Shown here in pieces: positions 1 to 5,845 of a stretch of 9,925 nucleotides of DNA. Each line of letters begins with the position of its first letter. Positions within the stretch are counted from its first letter, which is position 1. The stretch lies in the NCBI GenBank assembly GCA_937928585.1, contig CALEZK010000560.1, positions 1-9,925 of the forward strand, written 5' to 3'. Position numbers and translations under genes: made by a program. This DNA comes from an uncultured bacterium. GTDB lineage: Bacteria; Hydrogenedentota; Hydrogenedentia; Hydrogenedentales; SLHB01. The notes beneath the pieces are model-generated. The model made no database searches, was not told the DNA's origin, and was given only the letters and a program-made list of their open reading frames with translations.

Positions 1-488
1 CTATACAGGTCATCATTTGAAAATTCAGCGCTCAACTCGCAGCGACAAAAGCACAGCCAGAACCGTTTCATTAGAAACATTTTATGTTCTTATATGCTCA
101 ATACGAGTATTTCTGCGTCGTGTCACAGGGAGATCTGTCGCCAAAATTACCAGTAAAGTTAGAAATAAACACATGATAAGACTATCAAGGAGTTTATCTC
201 TGCAAGCGTGGAGGCCTCCGAAAAACTGAGAACTTTCCGAACCTATACTAGGGACCAATCTCGCCTTGAGTCGTGAGAAAACCGAATAAAGAAGTACTAC
301 AAATTTCTCAATCTGGAAAGAATTTACTATATCACTTTCCGGGATTGGAAAGCGTCAAGAATACACTGTTTCAAGTGAATTCTGACGCGAGATGGCTTTG
401 AGAGAGGCTCTGCCGATTCGTGCCTGATTCCAGAGAAACGCCTTCTAAGGGTGTAATTTATAATTAAACTGAGCTAGGGGAGGGAATC

Positions 489-531
489 CGCGTGGCTGAG
501 CCCAGGCTTGCCTCACGCGCTCCGGAGGCGC
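489..531. repeat. GC-rich inverted-repeat cluster upstream of the tRNA promoter
   Basis: CGCGTG (489-494) is matched by CACGCG (514-519), with the inner self-complementary AGCC-CA-GGCT at 499-508. Directly after comes the palindrome CTCCGGAG (520-527), extended on both sides by GCG with one unpaired G. Two adjacent hairpins can therefore form just left of the -35 box at 533. No T-run follows on either strand, so an intrinsic terminator is not supported. A factor-binding site, or the remnant of an upstream transcript end, are both possible. Confidence 0.35.
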
Positions 532-532
532 A

Positions 533-561
533 TTGACACCCTCGGTCGCTACTGTTAGAAT
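533..561 (+). promoter_or_regulatory. Sigma-70 type promoter of the tRNA-Gly gene
   Basis: A perfect -35 box TTGACA (533-538) is separated by exactly 17 bp from a -10 box TAGAAT (556-561), five of six matches to consensus. Transcription would start near 568, about 11 nt before the mature tRNA 5' end at 579, which leaves a short leader for RNase P to remove. Position, spacing and near-consensus boxes make this the most secure promoter in the window. Confidence 0.75.
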
Positions 562-578
562 CGAGCCATCGCCACCGG

Positions 579-654
579 GCGGGATTAACTCAGTTGGTAG
601 AGTGCCAGCTTCCCAAGCTGGATGTCGCGGGTTCGAACCCCGTATCCCGCTCCA
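579..654 (+). tRNA. tRNA-Gly (anticodon CCC)
   Basis: This decodes the glycine codon GGG. All parts of the cloverleaf are visible. The 7-bp acceptor stem GCGGGAT/ATCCCGC spans 579-585 and 644-650. The D stem is ACTC/GAGT. The anticodon stem CCAGC/GCTGG encloses the loop TTCCCAA, with anticodon CCC at 612-614. There is a five-base variable loop, and a T stem with the TTCGAAC loop at 632-638. The discriminator is T651 and CCA is genome-encoded (652-654). The anticodon-arm sequence resembles that of the known bacterial tRNA-Gly(CCC). It has its own promoter, and I see no second tRNA next to it. Confidence 0.97.
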
Positions 655-1031
655 ACTTTTCACTTCAGGTCTCCGAACTTCAGTCTACGGAACGGTTCAT
701 TTTCTAGATACGCTGAACCAGTGTGGACAGTTTTTGGTAGCCGCTTTTCGAGAACCCCAATTCAACTGAGTCAAGAACCACTGAAAATCTTGCGGGCCGC
801 GAAAATCTTTGATGTAAGGTCATATGCAAAAACCATTGAATGGCAGTGTTTTGCGGCTGCATGCTAATTCCAAAAGATAGGTGAATATATGACACCATTG
901 AGTTGGGTGCGGGGTTTCTTGGGGACGGCCTGAGTTGGATAAACTACATTTAGCTCGACGGCATTGCGACATAATAAATATTATCGGACGTTATTTGAAT
1001 TGGGGTTGGGCTGTATTCGCGCCCCTTCGTG
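655..1031. other. Intergenic region between convergent tRNA and zapA
   Basis: I see no gene in these 377 bases. Short frames on either strand lack ribosome binding sites and family resemblance. No clear intrinsic terminator is visible for the tRNA (plus) or for the zapA end of the operon (minus). The nearest candidates are the weak inverted repeat GGTTCA/TGAACC at 694-719 and a short GGGC/GCCC pairing near 1007-1024, neither with a U-tract. A 9-bp direct repeat GAAAATCTT occurs at 783-791 and 801-809 around the palindrome GCGGGCCGC (792-800). Confidence 0.55.
783..809. repeat. Short direct repeat flanking a GC-rich palindrome
   Basis: GAAAATCTT is present twice, at 783-791 and 801-809, an 18-bp period. 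The spacer is exactly the interrupted palindrome GCGG-G-CCGC (792-800). The geometry fits a dimeric protein-binding site, but it could be chance and no gene start lies close by. Confidence 0.25.
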
Positions 1032-1334
1032 CTATTCTGCCCGTTCGATAATGCTGGCGAACTCAGTGAGTTTGTCCGCCAGATCCACAACCCTTGTTGC
1101 AACGGCTGCGTCTCGTACTGCCATCTCGTCCTGTAACTCATGGAGGGCCTTGGCAAACTCATAGGCCGCCATCAATGCAAAAGCCTGGGTATTGACGCGG
1201 GTACTGGTGGATTCGAGGTCTTTCAGGCGTGCGTTAATGCTTTCGACTATTTGTCGTGTATCCTCGACACTCTTGAATGTCGGCACCCTAACCGTTAGGC
1301 CTCCTAAGCTTACCTCACAGGTTGGTGGGATCAT
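1032..1334 (-). CDS. zapA: Cell division protein ZapA
   Basis: ZapA is a small cytoplasmic protein that binds FtsZ and cross-links filaments in the division ring. The 100-residue product has the expected size and organisation. An N-terminal segment with the strand VSLGGLTVRVPTF (8-20) is followed by a helix EDTRQIVESINARLKDLES (24-42). The characteristic NTQAFALMAAYEFAKALHEL (48-67) then leads into a C-terminal coiled-coil helix to the end. ATG at 1334 overlaps the stop of the upstream coiled-coil gene as ATGA. No strong Shine-Dalgarno precedes it, so translational coupling is likely. It is the last gene of the yggS-pheS-pheT operon; pheST followed by zapA is a common arrangement in bacteria. 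Assignment is from motif recognition, not a database search. Confidence 0.85.
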   Translation of the reverse strand: MIPPTCEVSLGGLTVRVPTFKSVEDTRQIVESINARLKDLESTSTRVNTQAFALMAAYEFAKALHELQDEMAVRDAAVATRVVDLADKLTEFASIIERAE

Positions 1335-1690
1335 CGTTGGAGTTCTTTGTGTAAGATTTTTACATTCAGCAAGATATGCCGCAACCGGTGTCCAATTTCC
1401 TCTCGGTTGTTTTGCGCGGCCTCTAACTCTGCGGACAAGCGTACAGCCTCATCTCTGGCATGCTGGAAGGTTGCAGATTCTTTACGAATTCGCCATTGCT
1501 CTTGAAGCAGGGTTTCTTTCTCTTCCTCGAAGAGCTTTTGGGCCTCAGCGAGTTCCCGCCGGTTCTCTGAGATGTGTCCACGGCGACCTTCGCTGGTATT
1601 CCAAGCGTTTGATACCGCCTTGATTGCATTCTCCAGGCGTGTTAGTGCCAGCTCTGTTTCCGTGGTTTTTACCGGAGCGTGGCCCCGCAT
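1331..1690 (-). CDS. Small coiled-coil protein, ZapB-like
   Basis: The 119-residue product is almost entirely charged, heptad-like helix (strong coiled coil from about residue 35 to the end, rich in E, K, R, Q and L). It has no signal peptide or membrane segment. Its place directly before zapA, overlapping it as ATGA, fits the small coiled-coil ZapB-type division proteins that partner ZapA at the Z-ring. The sequence alone does not prove the family. I chose ATG at 1690, which overlaps the end of pheT by 22 nt and has AGGA just upstream, although the spacing (about 3 nt) is short. An in-frame ATG at 1723 is the alternative, adding 11 residues; its AAGGA lies 12 nt upstream. I infer a role in division and am unsure of orthology to E. 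coli ZapB. Confidence 0.65.
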   Translation of the reverse strand: MRGHAPVKTTETELALTRLENAIKAVSNAWNTSEGRRGHISENRRELAEAQKLFEEEKETLLQEQWRIRKESATFQHARDEAVRLSAELEAAQNNREEIGHRLRHILLNVKILHKELQR

Positions 1691-4068
1691 TTTTCCTGTA
1701 GTGATTTGAGAATCTGATCCCATGCCTTTTGCGTGTCCTTATCGGTCAGCGTGCGTTCTTGGGATTGGAAGATCAGACTGAGCGCGATACTTTTCTTCCC
1801 TACTGGCACTTGTTTGCCCGCATATACGTCGAATATTCTAACATCTTGGAGCAGTTTTCCAGCGGACTTTCGAACATTGTCGAGTAAAGTTTCCGCCGCG
1901 ACAGAGGTGTCCACGAGAAGAGCCATATCTCGCATTGACGGCGGAAACGACGAGAATGGGCGGAAGACGACATTCTCGCTCTGTTTGCAAAGCACCTTGT
2001 CGAGAACCACTTCCGCCAGAAATACGTCCTGTTCGATCCCAAATTTCTCGAGCACATCGGTGGCTACTTGTCCATACCAAGCTGCGCTTACCCCATCAAT
2101 TTCCGCCTTTGCGGCATGTCCAACGGTAAATGTGTCCGTGTTAAAGCTTGACCATATTGGGGTGAGTCTGAGCTGGTTAAATATATTTTCCAAGACACCT
2201 TTGCAGTCGTAGATATCAACAATCGATTTTTCGCGTCCCCAATGCTCGTCTTCGCGCAGTCCGGTCAGAACTATGCCGATACGGGCGGATTCTGACGGCT
2301 GGTCTTCGCCAGTGCTGGATGGCCGGTAGACGTGCCCGATTTCGAATGCATGAAGTCTGCGCGCTCCTCGCCGTATGTTGAGGGACGCCGCGTTGAGCAA
2401 GCTCGGTATTAAGCTGGGCCGCATGGCACTGGAGGTTTCGGCCAGCGGATTCTGCAACATGACCAAATTATCGCTTGAGGTGCCAAGCCCTGCCTTGGAG
2501 ATTTCTTCAGGGGAACTGAACGTCAGGTTCATCATCTCCGTCAGTCCAAGTGACACGAGATACCGGCGCAGCTTTCGGGTCTTATTTTCTTCAGGTGCAT
2601 ATACCATTTCCGATTTACGCACCCGCGGGACTGTCGCTGGAATATTGTCATAGCCGTACATACGGGCGACTTCTTCGATAAGGTCTGCTTCGCGAGTTGC
2701 GTCGTGGCGCCAACTCGGCACCCGAATCGTGCAGGCAGCGTCCGAGCTGTTCGTAACCTTGAAACTAAGACGTTCGAGGATTGCCTTTTGGGTATCGGGT
2801 GCGATAACGGTACCCAACAGTGCATTGGTTCTCGTCCAACGCAATGAGATTTCGATTGGCTCGGTTGGGGCTGGGTATGAATCGATTCGACCCGAGGCCA
2901 CCTTGGCTGAGCAGATCTGGCTGGCCAACTGGGCAACTCTATCGCAAGCCCAAGCGGCCATTTCGACATCGGCGCCTCGCTGAAAGCGTTGCGAGGCCTC
3001 GGTATTCATGCCAAGCGCCCTGGCTGTTTTTCTGATGCTCGATGGCGCGAACCAAGCGCTCTCGAAGAGTATTCGACGGGTATTCTCCCCCACTTCGCTG
3101 TCGATTCCGCCCATAACGCCCGCAATTGCGACCGGGCACTTCGCGTCAGCAATGACGAGCATGTCGTCACGTAACGTTCGAATTTCCGAATCGATTGTCC
3201 GTATCGTTTCCCCGGCCTTGGCCCGACGAACAACAATTCGGTTTTCTTGAAGCCGGTCCAGATCGAACGCGTGCAGGGGCTGGCCGGTCTCCAGCATGAC
3301 ATAGTTTGTGATGTCGACAGTCGGATTCACCATGCGTTGCCCAGCATGCGCCAGTCGCTGGGCCATCCATAGCGGAGTAGCCGCCTGTGCGACATCCGTT
3401 ACGATTCGCGCGACATAGCGCGCGCAGAGATCAGGCGCGTCATTGGTAACGGTCGAAAAGCTTTCGGCGGATTCTCCTGTTTCGAGGCAAGTAGCGTCCG
3501 GGAGTCTCAAGGGGAGCTTGAAATACGCTGCGAGCTCACGGGCCACGCCAATCATGCCTGCCCAGTCGCCCCGATTTGGCGTCACCTCGATTTCGTAAAT
3601 CACATCGTCCAGGGCCAACAACGGGATAGCGTCGGCACCGATCGGCAGGTCTGCCGGCAGAATCAGCAGGCCGTCGTGATCCTTGCCCAATCCCAATTCC
3701 CGAGCGGAACACATCATCCCTTGGGATTCAATTCCGCGCATTTTACGGCGCGCGATTTCAAAACCGCCGGGTAGCGTCGCGCCGATGACCGCAGTGGGCA
3801 CGATGTCCCCCGCTTTCATATTCTTTGCACCGCAAACGATCTGCAGTGGGTTTGATTCGCCGATATCCGTCTGACACACCACGAGTTTGTCGGCGTCGGG
3901 ATGCGGCTTAATCTCAAGTATCTTACCGATTACGACATTCTTAATTTCCGCACCAGGACGCGTAACCTTCTCAATCTCAAGCCCGAGCATCGTCAGCTGA
4001 TGCGCCAGCTCGTCGACTCCAAGTTCGATGTCTACAAACTCTTTCAACCATTTCAGCGAAACTTGCAT
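1669..4068 (-). CDS. pheT: Phenylalanine--tRNA ligase beta subunit
   Basis: PheT is the beta subunit of the cytoplasmic (alpha-beta)2 phenylalanyl-tRNA synthetase. It binds tRNA and edits Tyr-tRNA(Phe). The 799-residue length is typical. In order: an EMAP-type tRNA-binding domain (about 40-150, with KPHPDADKLVVC at 54-65 and GMMCSARELGL at 117-127); the B3/B4 editing region (about 212-385, with NPTVDITNYVMLETGQPLHAFD at 248-269, a VAIAGVMGG loop at 313-321 and EASQRFQRG at 357-365); a B5 domain (about 405-477, with READLIEEVARMYGYDNIP at 459-477); a catalytic-like core (about 490-695); and a C-terminal FDX-ACB anticodon-binding domain (about 702-799). The ATG lies 3 nt after the pheS stop, and GGAG is present 12 nt upstream inside pheS. 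The gene is complete and intact. Confidence 0.97.
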   Translation of the reverse strand: MQVSLKWLKEFVDIELGVDELAHQLTMLGLEIEKVTRPGAEIKNVVIGKILEIKPHPDADKLVVCQTDIGESNPLQIVCGAKNMKAGDIVPTAVIGATLPGGFEIARRKMRGIESQGMMCSARELGLGKDHDGLLILPADLPIGADAIPLLALDDVIYEIEVTPNRGDWAGMIGVARELAAYFKLPLRLPDATCLETGESAESFSTVTNDAPDLCARYVARIVTDVAQAATPLWMAQRLAHAGQRMVNPTVDITNYVMLETGQPLHAFDLDRLQENRIVVRRAKAGETIRTIDSEIRTLRDDMLVIADAKCPVAIAGVMGGIDSEVGENTRRILFESAWFAPSSIRKTARALGMNTEASQRFQRGADVEMAAWACDRVAQLASQICSAKVASGRIDSYPAPTEPIEISLRWTRTNALLGTVIAPDTQKAILERLSFKVTNSSDAACTIRVPSWRHDATREADLIEEVARMYGYDNIPATVPRVRKSEMVYAPEENKTRKLRRYLVSLGLTEMMNLTFSSPEEISKAGLGTSSDNLVMLQNPLAETSSAMRPSLIPSLLNAASLNIRRGARRLHAFEIGHVYRPSSTGEDQPSESARIGIVLTGLREDEHWGREKSIVDIYDCKGVLENIFNQLRLTPIWSSFNTDTFTVGHAAKAEIDGVSAAWYGQVATDVLEKFGIEQDVFLAEVVLDKVLCKQSENVVFRPFSSFPPSMRDMALLVDTSVAAETLLDNVRKSAGKLLQDVRIFDVYAGKQVPVGKKSIALSLIFQSQERTLTDKDTQKAWDQILKSLQEKCGATLR

Positions 4069-4071
4069 GAT

Positions 4072-5076
4072 TTAGAACTGCTCCAGGAAGCGGATGTCGC
4101 TCTCGTAAAAATGATGAATACTGTTGATTTGGTGGCGTGCCATTGCAATTCGCTCGACTCCCATTCCAAAAGCGAATCCGGTGTACTTCTCGTAATCGTA
4201 CCCTGCGTACTCAAATACACGCGGGTGAACCATGCCGCACCCGCCAATCTCCAAAAGGCGCGTATGAGGCTGTCCGCCGCGCATAGACGTCCACTCGACG
4301 TGGATTTCCGCAGATGGTTCCGTGAAAGGAAAGAAATGCGGATTGAATCGGACTTTCACATCGTTTCCGAGCAATCTTTTCAGGAAATGCATCAAAGTTC
4401 CCTTGAGATCCGAAAAGCTTACGCCCTCATCGACGAGAAGACCTTCAACCTGATAGAACATTGGGCTGTGTGTCGAGTCGGCGTCGACGCGATATACGCG
4501 GCCAGGCGCGATTACGGCGATTGGCGGTTTCGCGCGCTCCATCACGCGCATCTGCACTGGCGACGTGTGCGTGCGAAGCACAATGCCGGGTTTGACGAAG
4601 AACGTATCGTGAGAATCGCGCGCGGGATGGTCGTCCGGCGTATTCAAGCTGTCAAAGTTGTAGTATTCCGTCTCGATTTCCGGCCCCGTCGCAACCTGAA
4701 AGCCCAACTCAGCGAAGATTTCGATAATCTCGTCAGTGACTTGAGAAACCAGGTGCAAGTGTCCCTGTGAGGCGCGGCGACCTGGCAGGGTAAGGTCCGG
4801 TGCGTCTGCGGCCGATTTGGCCTGCTCTTCAATAGCTTTCAATCCTGCAACGCGCTCGTCCAGCGCTGCTGATAGGGTCTGCTTTAGCTCGTTCGCTACA
4901 CGTCCCAACTCCGGGCGCGCATCCGGTGGCGCCTCGCTGACGCCGCGCAGGATGCCGGTCAGTGCGCCTTTTCTTCCAAGGTATTTTATGCGCAGTTCTT
5001 CGGCGTCGCGAATAGACGCGACGGTTTCGATTTCGGCAAGCGCACTCGACCTGAGTTCATTTATGGTATCAATCAT
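4072..5076 (-). CDS. pheS: Phenylalanine--tRNA ligase alpha subunit
   Basis: PheS is the catalytic alpha subunit, which activates phenylalanine with ATP and transfers it to tRNA(Phe). The 334-residue protein has the N-terminal helical, coiled-coil arm (about 1-95, containing KYLGRKGALT at 31-40) and then the class II synthetase core. Motif 1 lies around GFQVATGPEIETEYYNFD (125-142). Motif 2 runs RVYRVDADSTHSPMFYQVEG (193-212). The substrate-pocket segment is HFFPFTEPSAEIHV (247-260), and motif 3 is GFAFGMGVERIAM (300-312). The ATG at 5076 overlaps the stop of the upstream yggS-type gene as ATGA. AAGGA is present but about 14 nt upstream, so coupling to upstream translation is likely. It pairs with pheT, 3 nt downstream. 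No phenylalanine-codon leader peptide or T-box is visible before the operon. Confidence 0.97.
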   Translation of the reverse strand: MIDTINELRSSALAEIETVASIRDAEELRIKYLGRKGALTGILRGVSEAPPDARPELGRVANELKQTLSAALDERVAGLKAIEEQAKSAADAPDLTLPGRRASQGHLHLVSQVTDEIIEIFAELGFQVATGPEIETEYYNFDSLNTPDDHPARDSHDTFFVKPGIVLRTHTSPVQMRVMERAKPPIAVIAPGRVYRVDADSTHSPMFYQVEGLLVDEGVSFSDLKGTLMHFLKRLLGNDVKVRFNPHFFPFTEPSAEIHVEWTSMRGGQPHTRLLEIGGCGMVHPRVFEYAGYDYEKYTGFAFGMGVERIAMARHQINSIHHFYESDIRFLEQF

Positions 5077-5750
5077 GATTCAAGCTTTAATCCTTCAAAA
5101 AGTGCCGAACCGACTCGCACTTCTGTTGAACCTTCTTCGATGGCGACTTCAAAATCATTCGACATTCCCATGGAAATGCGCGAAAGCTTGTAGCGCACTG
5201 CCAACGCTCGAAGGGCGGCAAACACCGGGCGAGTCCGCTGTGCGTCTGCATACAACGGTGCCATTGTCATCAGGCCTTCGATGCGCAGGTTTGGTAATGC
5301 TTCAATTTCGTGCAACGCCTCCCCCAGCGATTGCGGCGCGAATCCGTGCTTCGTCGCCTCACCCGATACGTTTACTTCCAGCAGCAGGGGGAGCGGCTCA
5401 TGCCCCGGGGGCAGCCGCTTGGCGAGTTCGACCGCAAGTTCCAGGCGGTCGACTGAATCAACCCTGTCGAACAGTCTGCAAACGTCTTTGGCTTTACGGC
5501 GTTGCACGGAACCAATCATGTGCCAAATTGCCCCGTCCAACCTTGCAGCCACTTTGGATTCGGCGTCTTGAATTCTGCTCTCACCGAAATGCCGTAAGCC
5601 CTGAGCGTGCAGGCATCGAACTTCATCCAGGCCAACAGACTTGGTGACCGCAATAAGCGTTACCGATTCAGGAGGGCGATTGGACCTCTGACAGGCAGCC
5701 GCAATGCGTTCCCGAATACGATCGAGGTTATTCGCAATCGCGGGCTGCAC
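5073..5750 (-). CDS. YggS/PLPBP family pyridoxal phosphate homeostasis protein
   Basis: This family binds pyridoxal 5'-phosphate through a lysine and, without known catalysis, buffers PLP and affects amino acid pools. The 225-residue single-domain protein has the expected fold-type III barrel landmarks. TLIAVTKSV (31-39) carries the PLP lysine K37. HFGESRIQD is at 54-62, WHMIGSVQRRKAK at 76-88, NVSGEATKHGF at 117-127, MTMAPL at 161-166, and the C-terminal phosphate loop SMGMSNDFEVAIEEGSTEVRVGSALFEG begins at 193. The usual GEN triad reads GES (56-58), and the usual LQxNK reads VQRRK (82-86). The start is GTG at 5750, preceded by GGAG with 8-nt spacing, which supports this choice. It is the first gene of the pheS-pheT-zapB-like-zapA operon; its stop overlaps pheS as ATGA. 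Confidence 0.93.
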   Translation of the reverse strand: MQPAIANNLDRIRERIAAACQRSNRPPESVTLIAVTKSVGLDEVRCLHAQGLRHFGESRIQDAESKVAARLDGAIWHMIGSVQRRKAKDVCRLFDRVDSVDRLELAVELAKRLPPGHEPLPLLLEVNVSGEATKHGFAPQSLGEALHEIEALPNLRIEGLMTMAPLYADAQRTRPVFAALRALAVRYKLSRISMGMSNDFEVAIEEGSTEVRVGSALFEGLKLES

Positions 5751-5788
5751 AACCCTGACTCCCCCGTTTCGCCCGAAAAAATACTGAG

Positions 5789-5800
5789 TACGAGATCGTA
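5789..5800. repeat. Palindrome over the -10 region of the yggS operon
   Basis: TACGA and TCGTA are perfect inverted arms separated by GA. They cover the candidate -10 box and the bases just downstream of it. A 2-nt centre is too small for a stable RNA hairpin, although a run of six T follows a few bases later on the minus strand (5782-5776). The geometry fits a repressor operator better than a terminator for the upstream operon. Chance occurrence cannot be excluded. Confidence 0.3.
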
Positions 5801-5823
5801 AATGGGTTGGCGAATCGAATCAA
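5795..5823 (-). promoter_or_regulatory. Candidate promoter of the yggS-pheST-zapA operon
   Basis: Read on the minus strand, TTGATT (5823-5818) is followed after 17 bp by TACGAT (5800-5795), four of six matches in each box. Initiation near 5788 would give a leader of roughly 38 nt before the GTG at 5750. It is the only good box pair in the 95-nt gap before the operon. The -10 box lies inside the palindrome TACGA-GA-TCGTA (5789-5800), which could be an operator. The boxes are imperfect, so this is tentative. Confidence 0.4.
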
Positions 5824-5845
5824 GTTGCGAGCGCTGGGTTGTGTA

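Larger units (their letters stand above)
1..578. other. Non-coding stretch upstream of the tRNA
   Basis: I find no convincing protein gene here. The only open frame of any length (17-229, plus, TTG start) has no ribosome binding site or recognisable family and ends in low-complexity basic sequence. The stretch is visibly richer in A and T than the coding DNA to its right. It contains a perfect 10-bp palindrome at 210-219, a hairpin CTTTCC-6 nt-GGAAAG at 335-352, with a further GGAAAG at 315-320 that could pair with the same arm, and a GC-rich inverted-repeat cluster at 489-531. The tRNA promoter lies at its right end. Confidence 0.6.

Noticed and set aside
210..219. Perfect 10-bp palindrome GGAGGCCTCC
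   Set aside because: An isolated short palindrome with no partner copy or adjacent gene; chance is adequate.
17..229. Plus-strand 70-residue frame with TTG start
   Set aside because: No ribosome binding site, no recognisable family, and a composition of scattered basic and polar residues without domain features.
579..654. tRNA as a phage or island attachment site
   Set aside because: No second copy of the tRNA 3' end and no integrase or mobile gene is present in the window.
445..663. Minus-strand 72-residue open frame
   Set aside because: It is the antisense of the tRNA-Gly gene and its promoter. The WSGIRGSNPRHPAWEAGTLP-type peptide is a well-known false protein read from the reverse strand of a tRNA.
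694..719. Possible terminator GGTTCA/TGAACC after the tRNA
   Set aside because: Six-base arms, a 14-nt loop and no adjacent T-run; too weak to call an intrinsic terminator.
533..867. Plus-strand frames running through the tRNA (533-769 and 622-867)
   Set aside because: They read through the tRNA gene itself and have no family resemblance.
704..898. Minus-strand 64-residue frame downstream of zapA
   Set aside because: No Shine-Dalgarno, no family resemblance, and no coding-like character compared with zapA.
1192..1623. Plus-strand 143-residue frame opposite zapA and the ZapB-like gene
   Set aside because: The minus-strand frames fit the operon and known families; this one has no supporting signal.
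3901..4770. Long plus-strand frame (289 residues) opposite pheT and pheS
   Set aside because: It is antisense to two intact, well-conserved genes, and its translation is a low-information mix typical of a codon-biased shadow.
4817..5647. Long plus-strand frame (276 residues) opposite pheS and the yggS-type gene
   Set aside because: Antisense to conserved genes; the serine-, alanine- and arginine-rich translation has no motif.
5776..5800. Possible intrinsic terminator of the ABC operon (palindrome followed by six T on the minus strand)
   Set aside because: The arms are separated by only 2 nt, so the hairpin cannot form well, and the site overlaps the likely promoter of the next operon.
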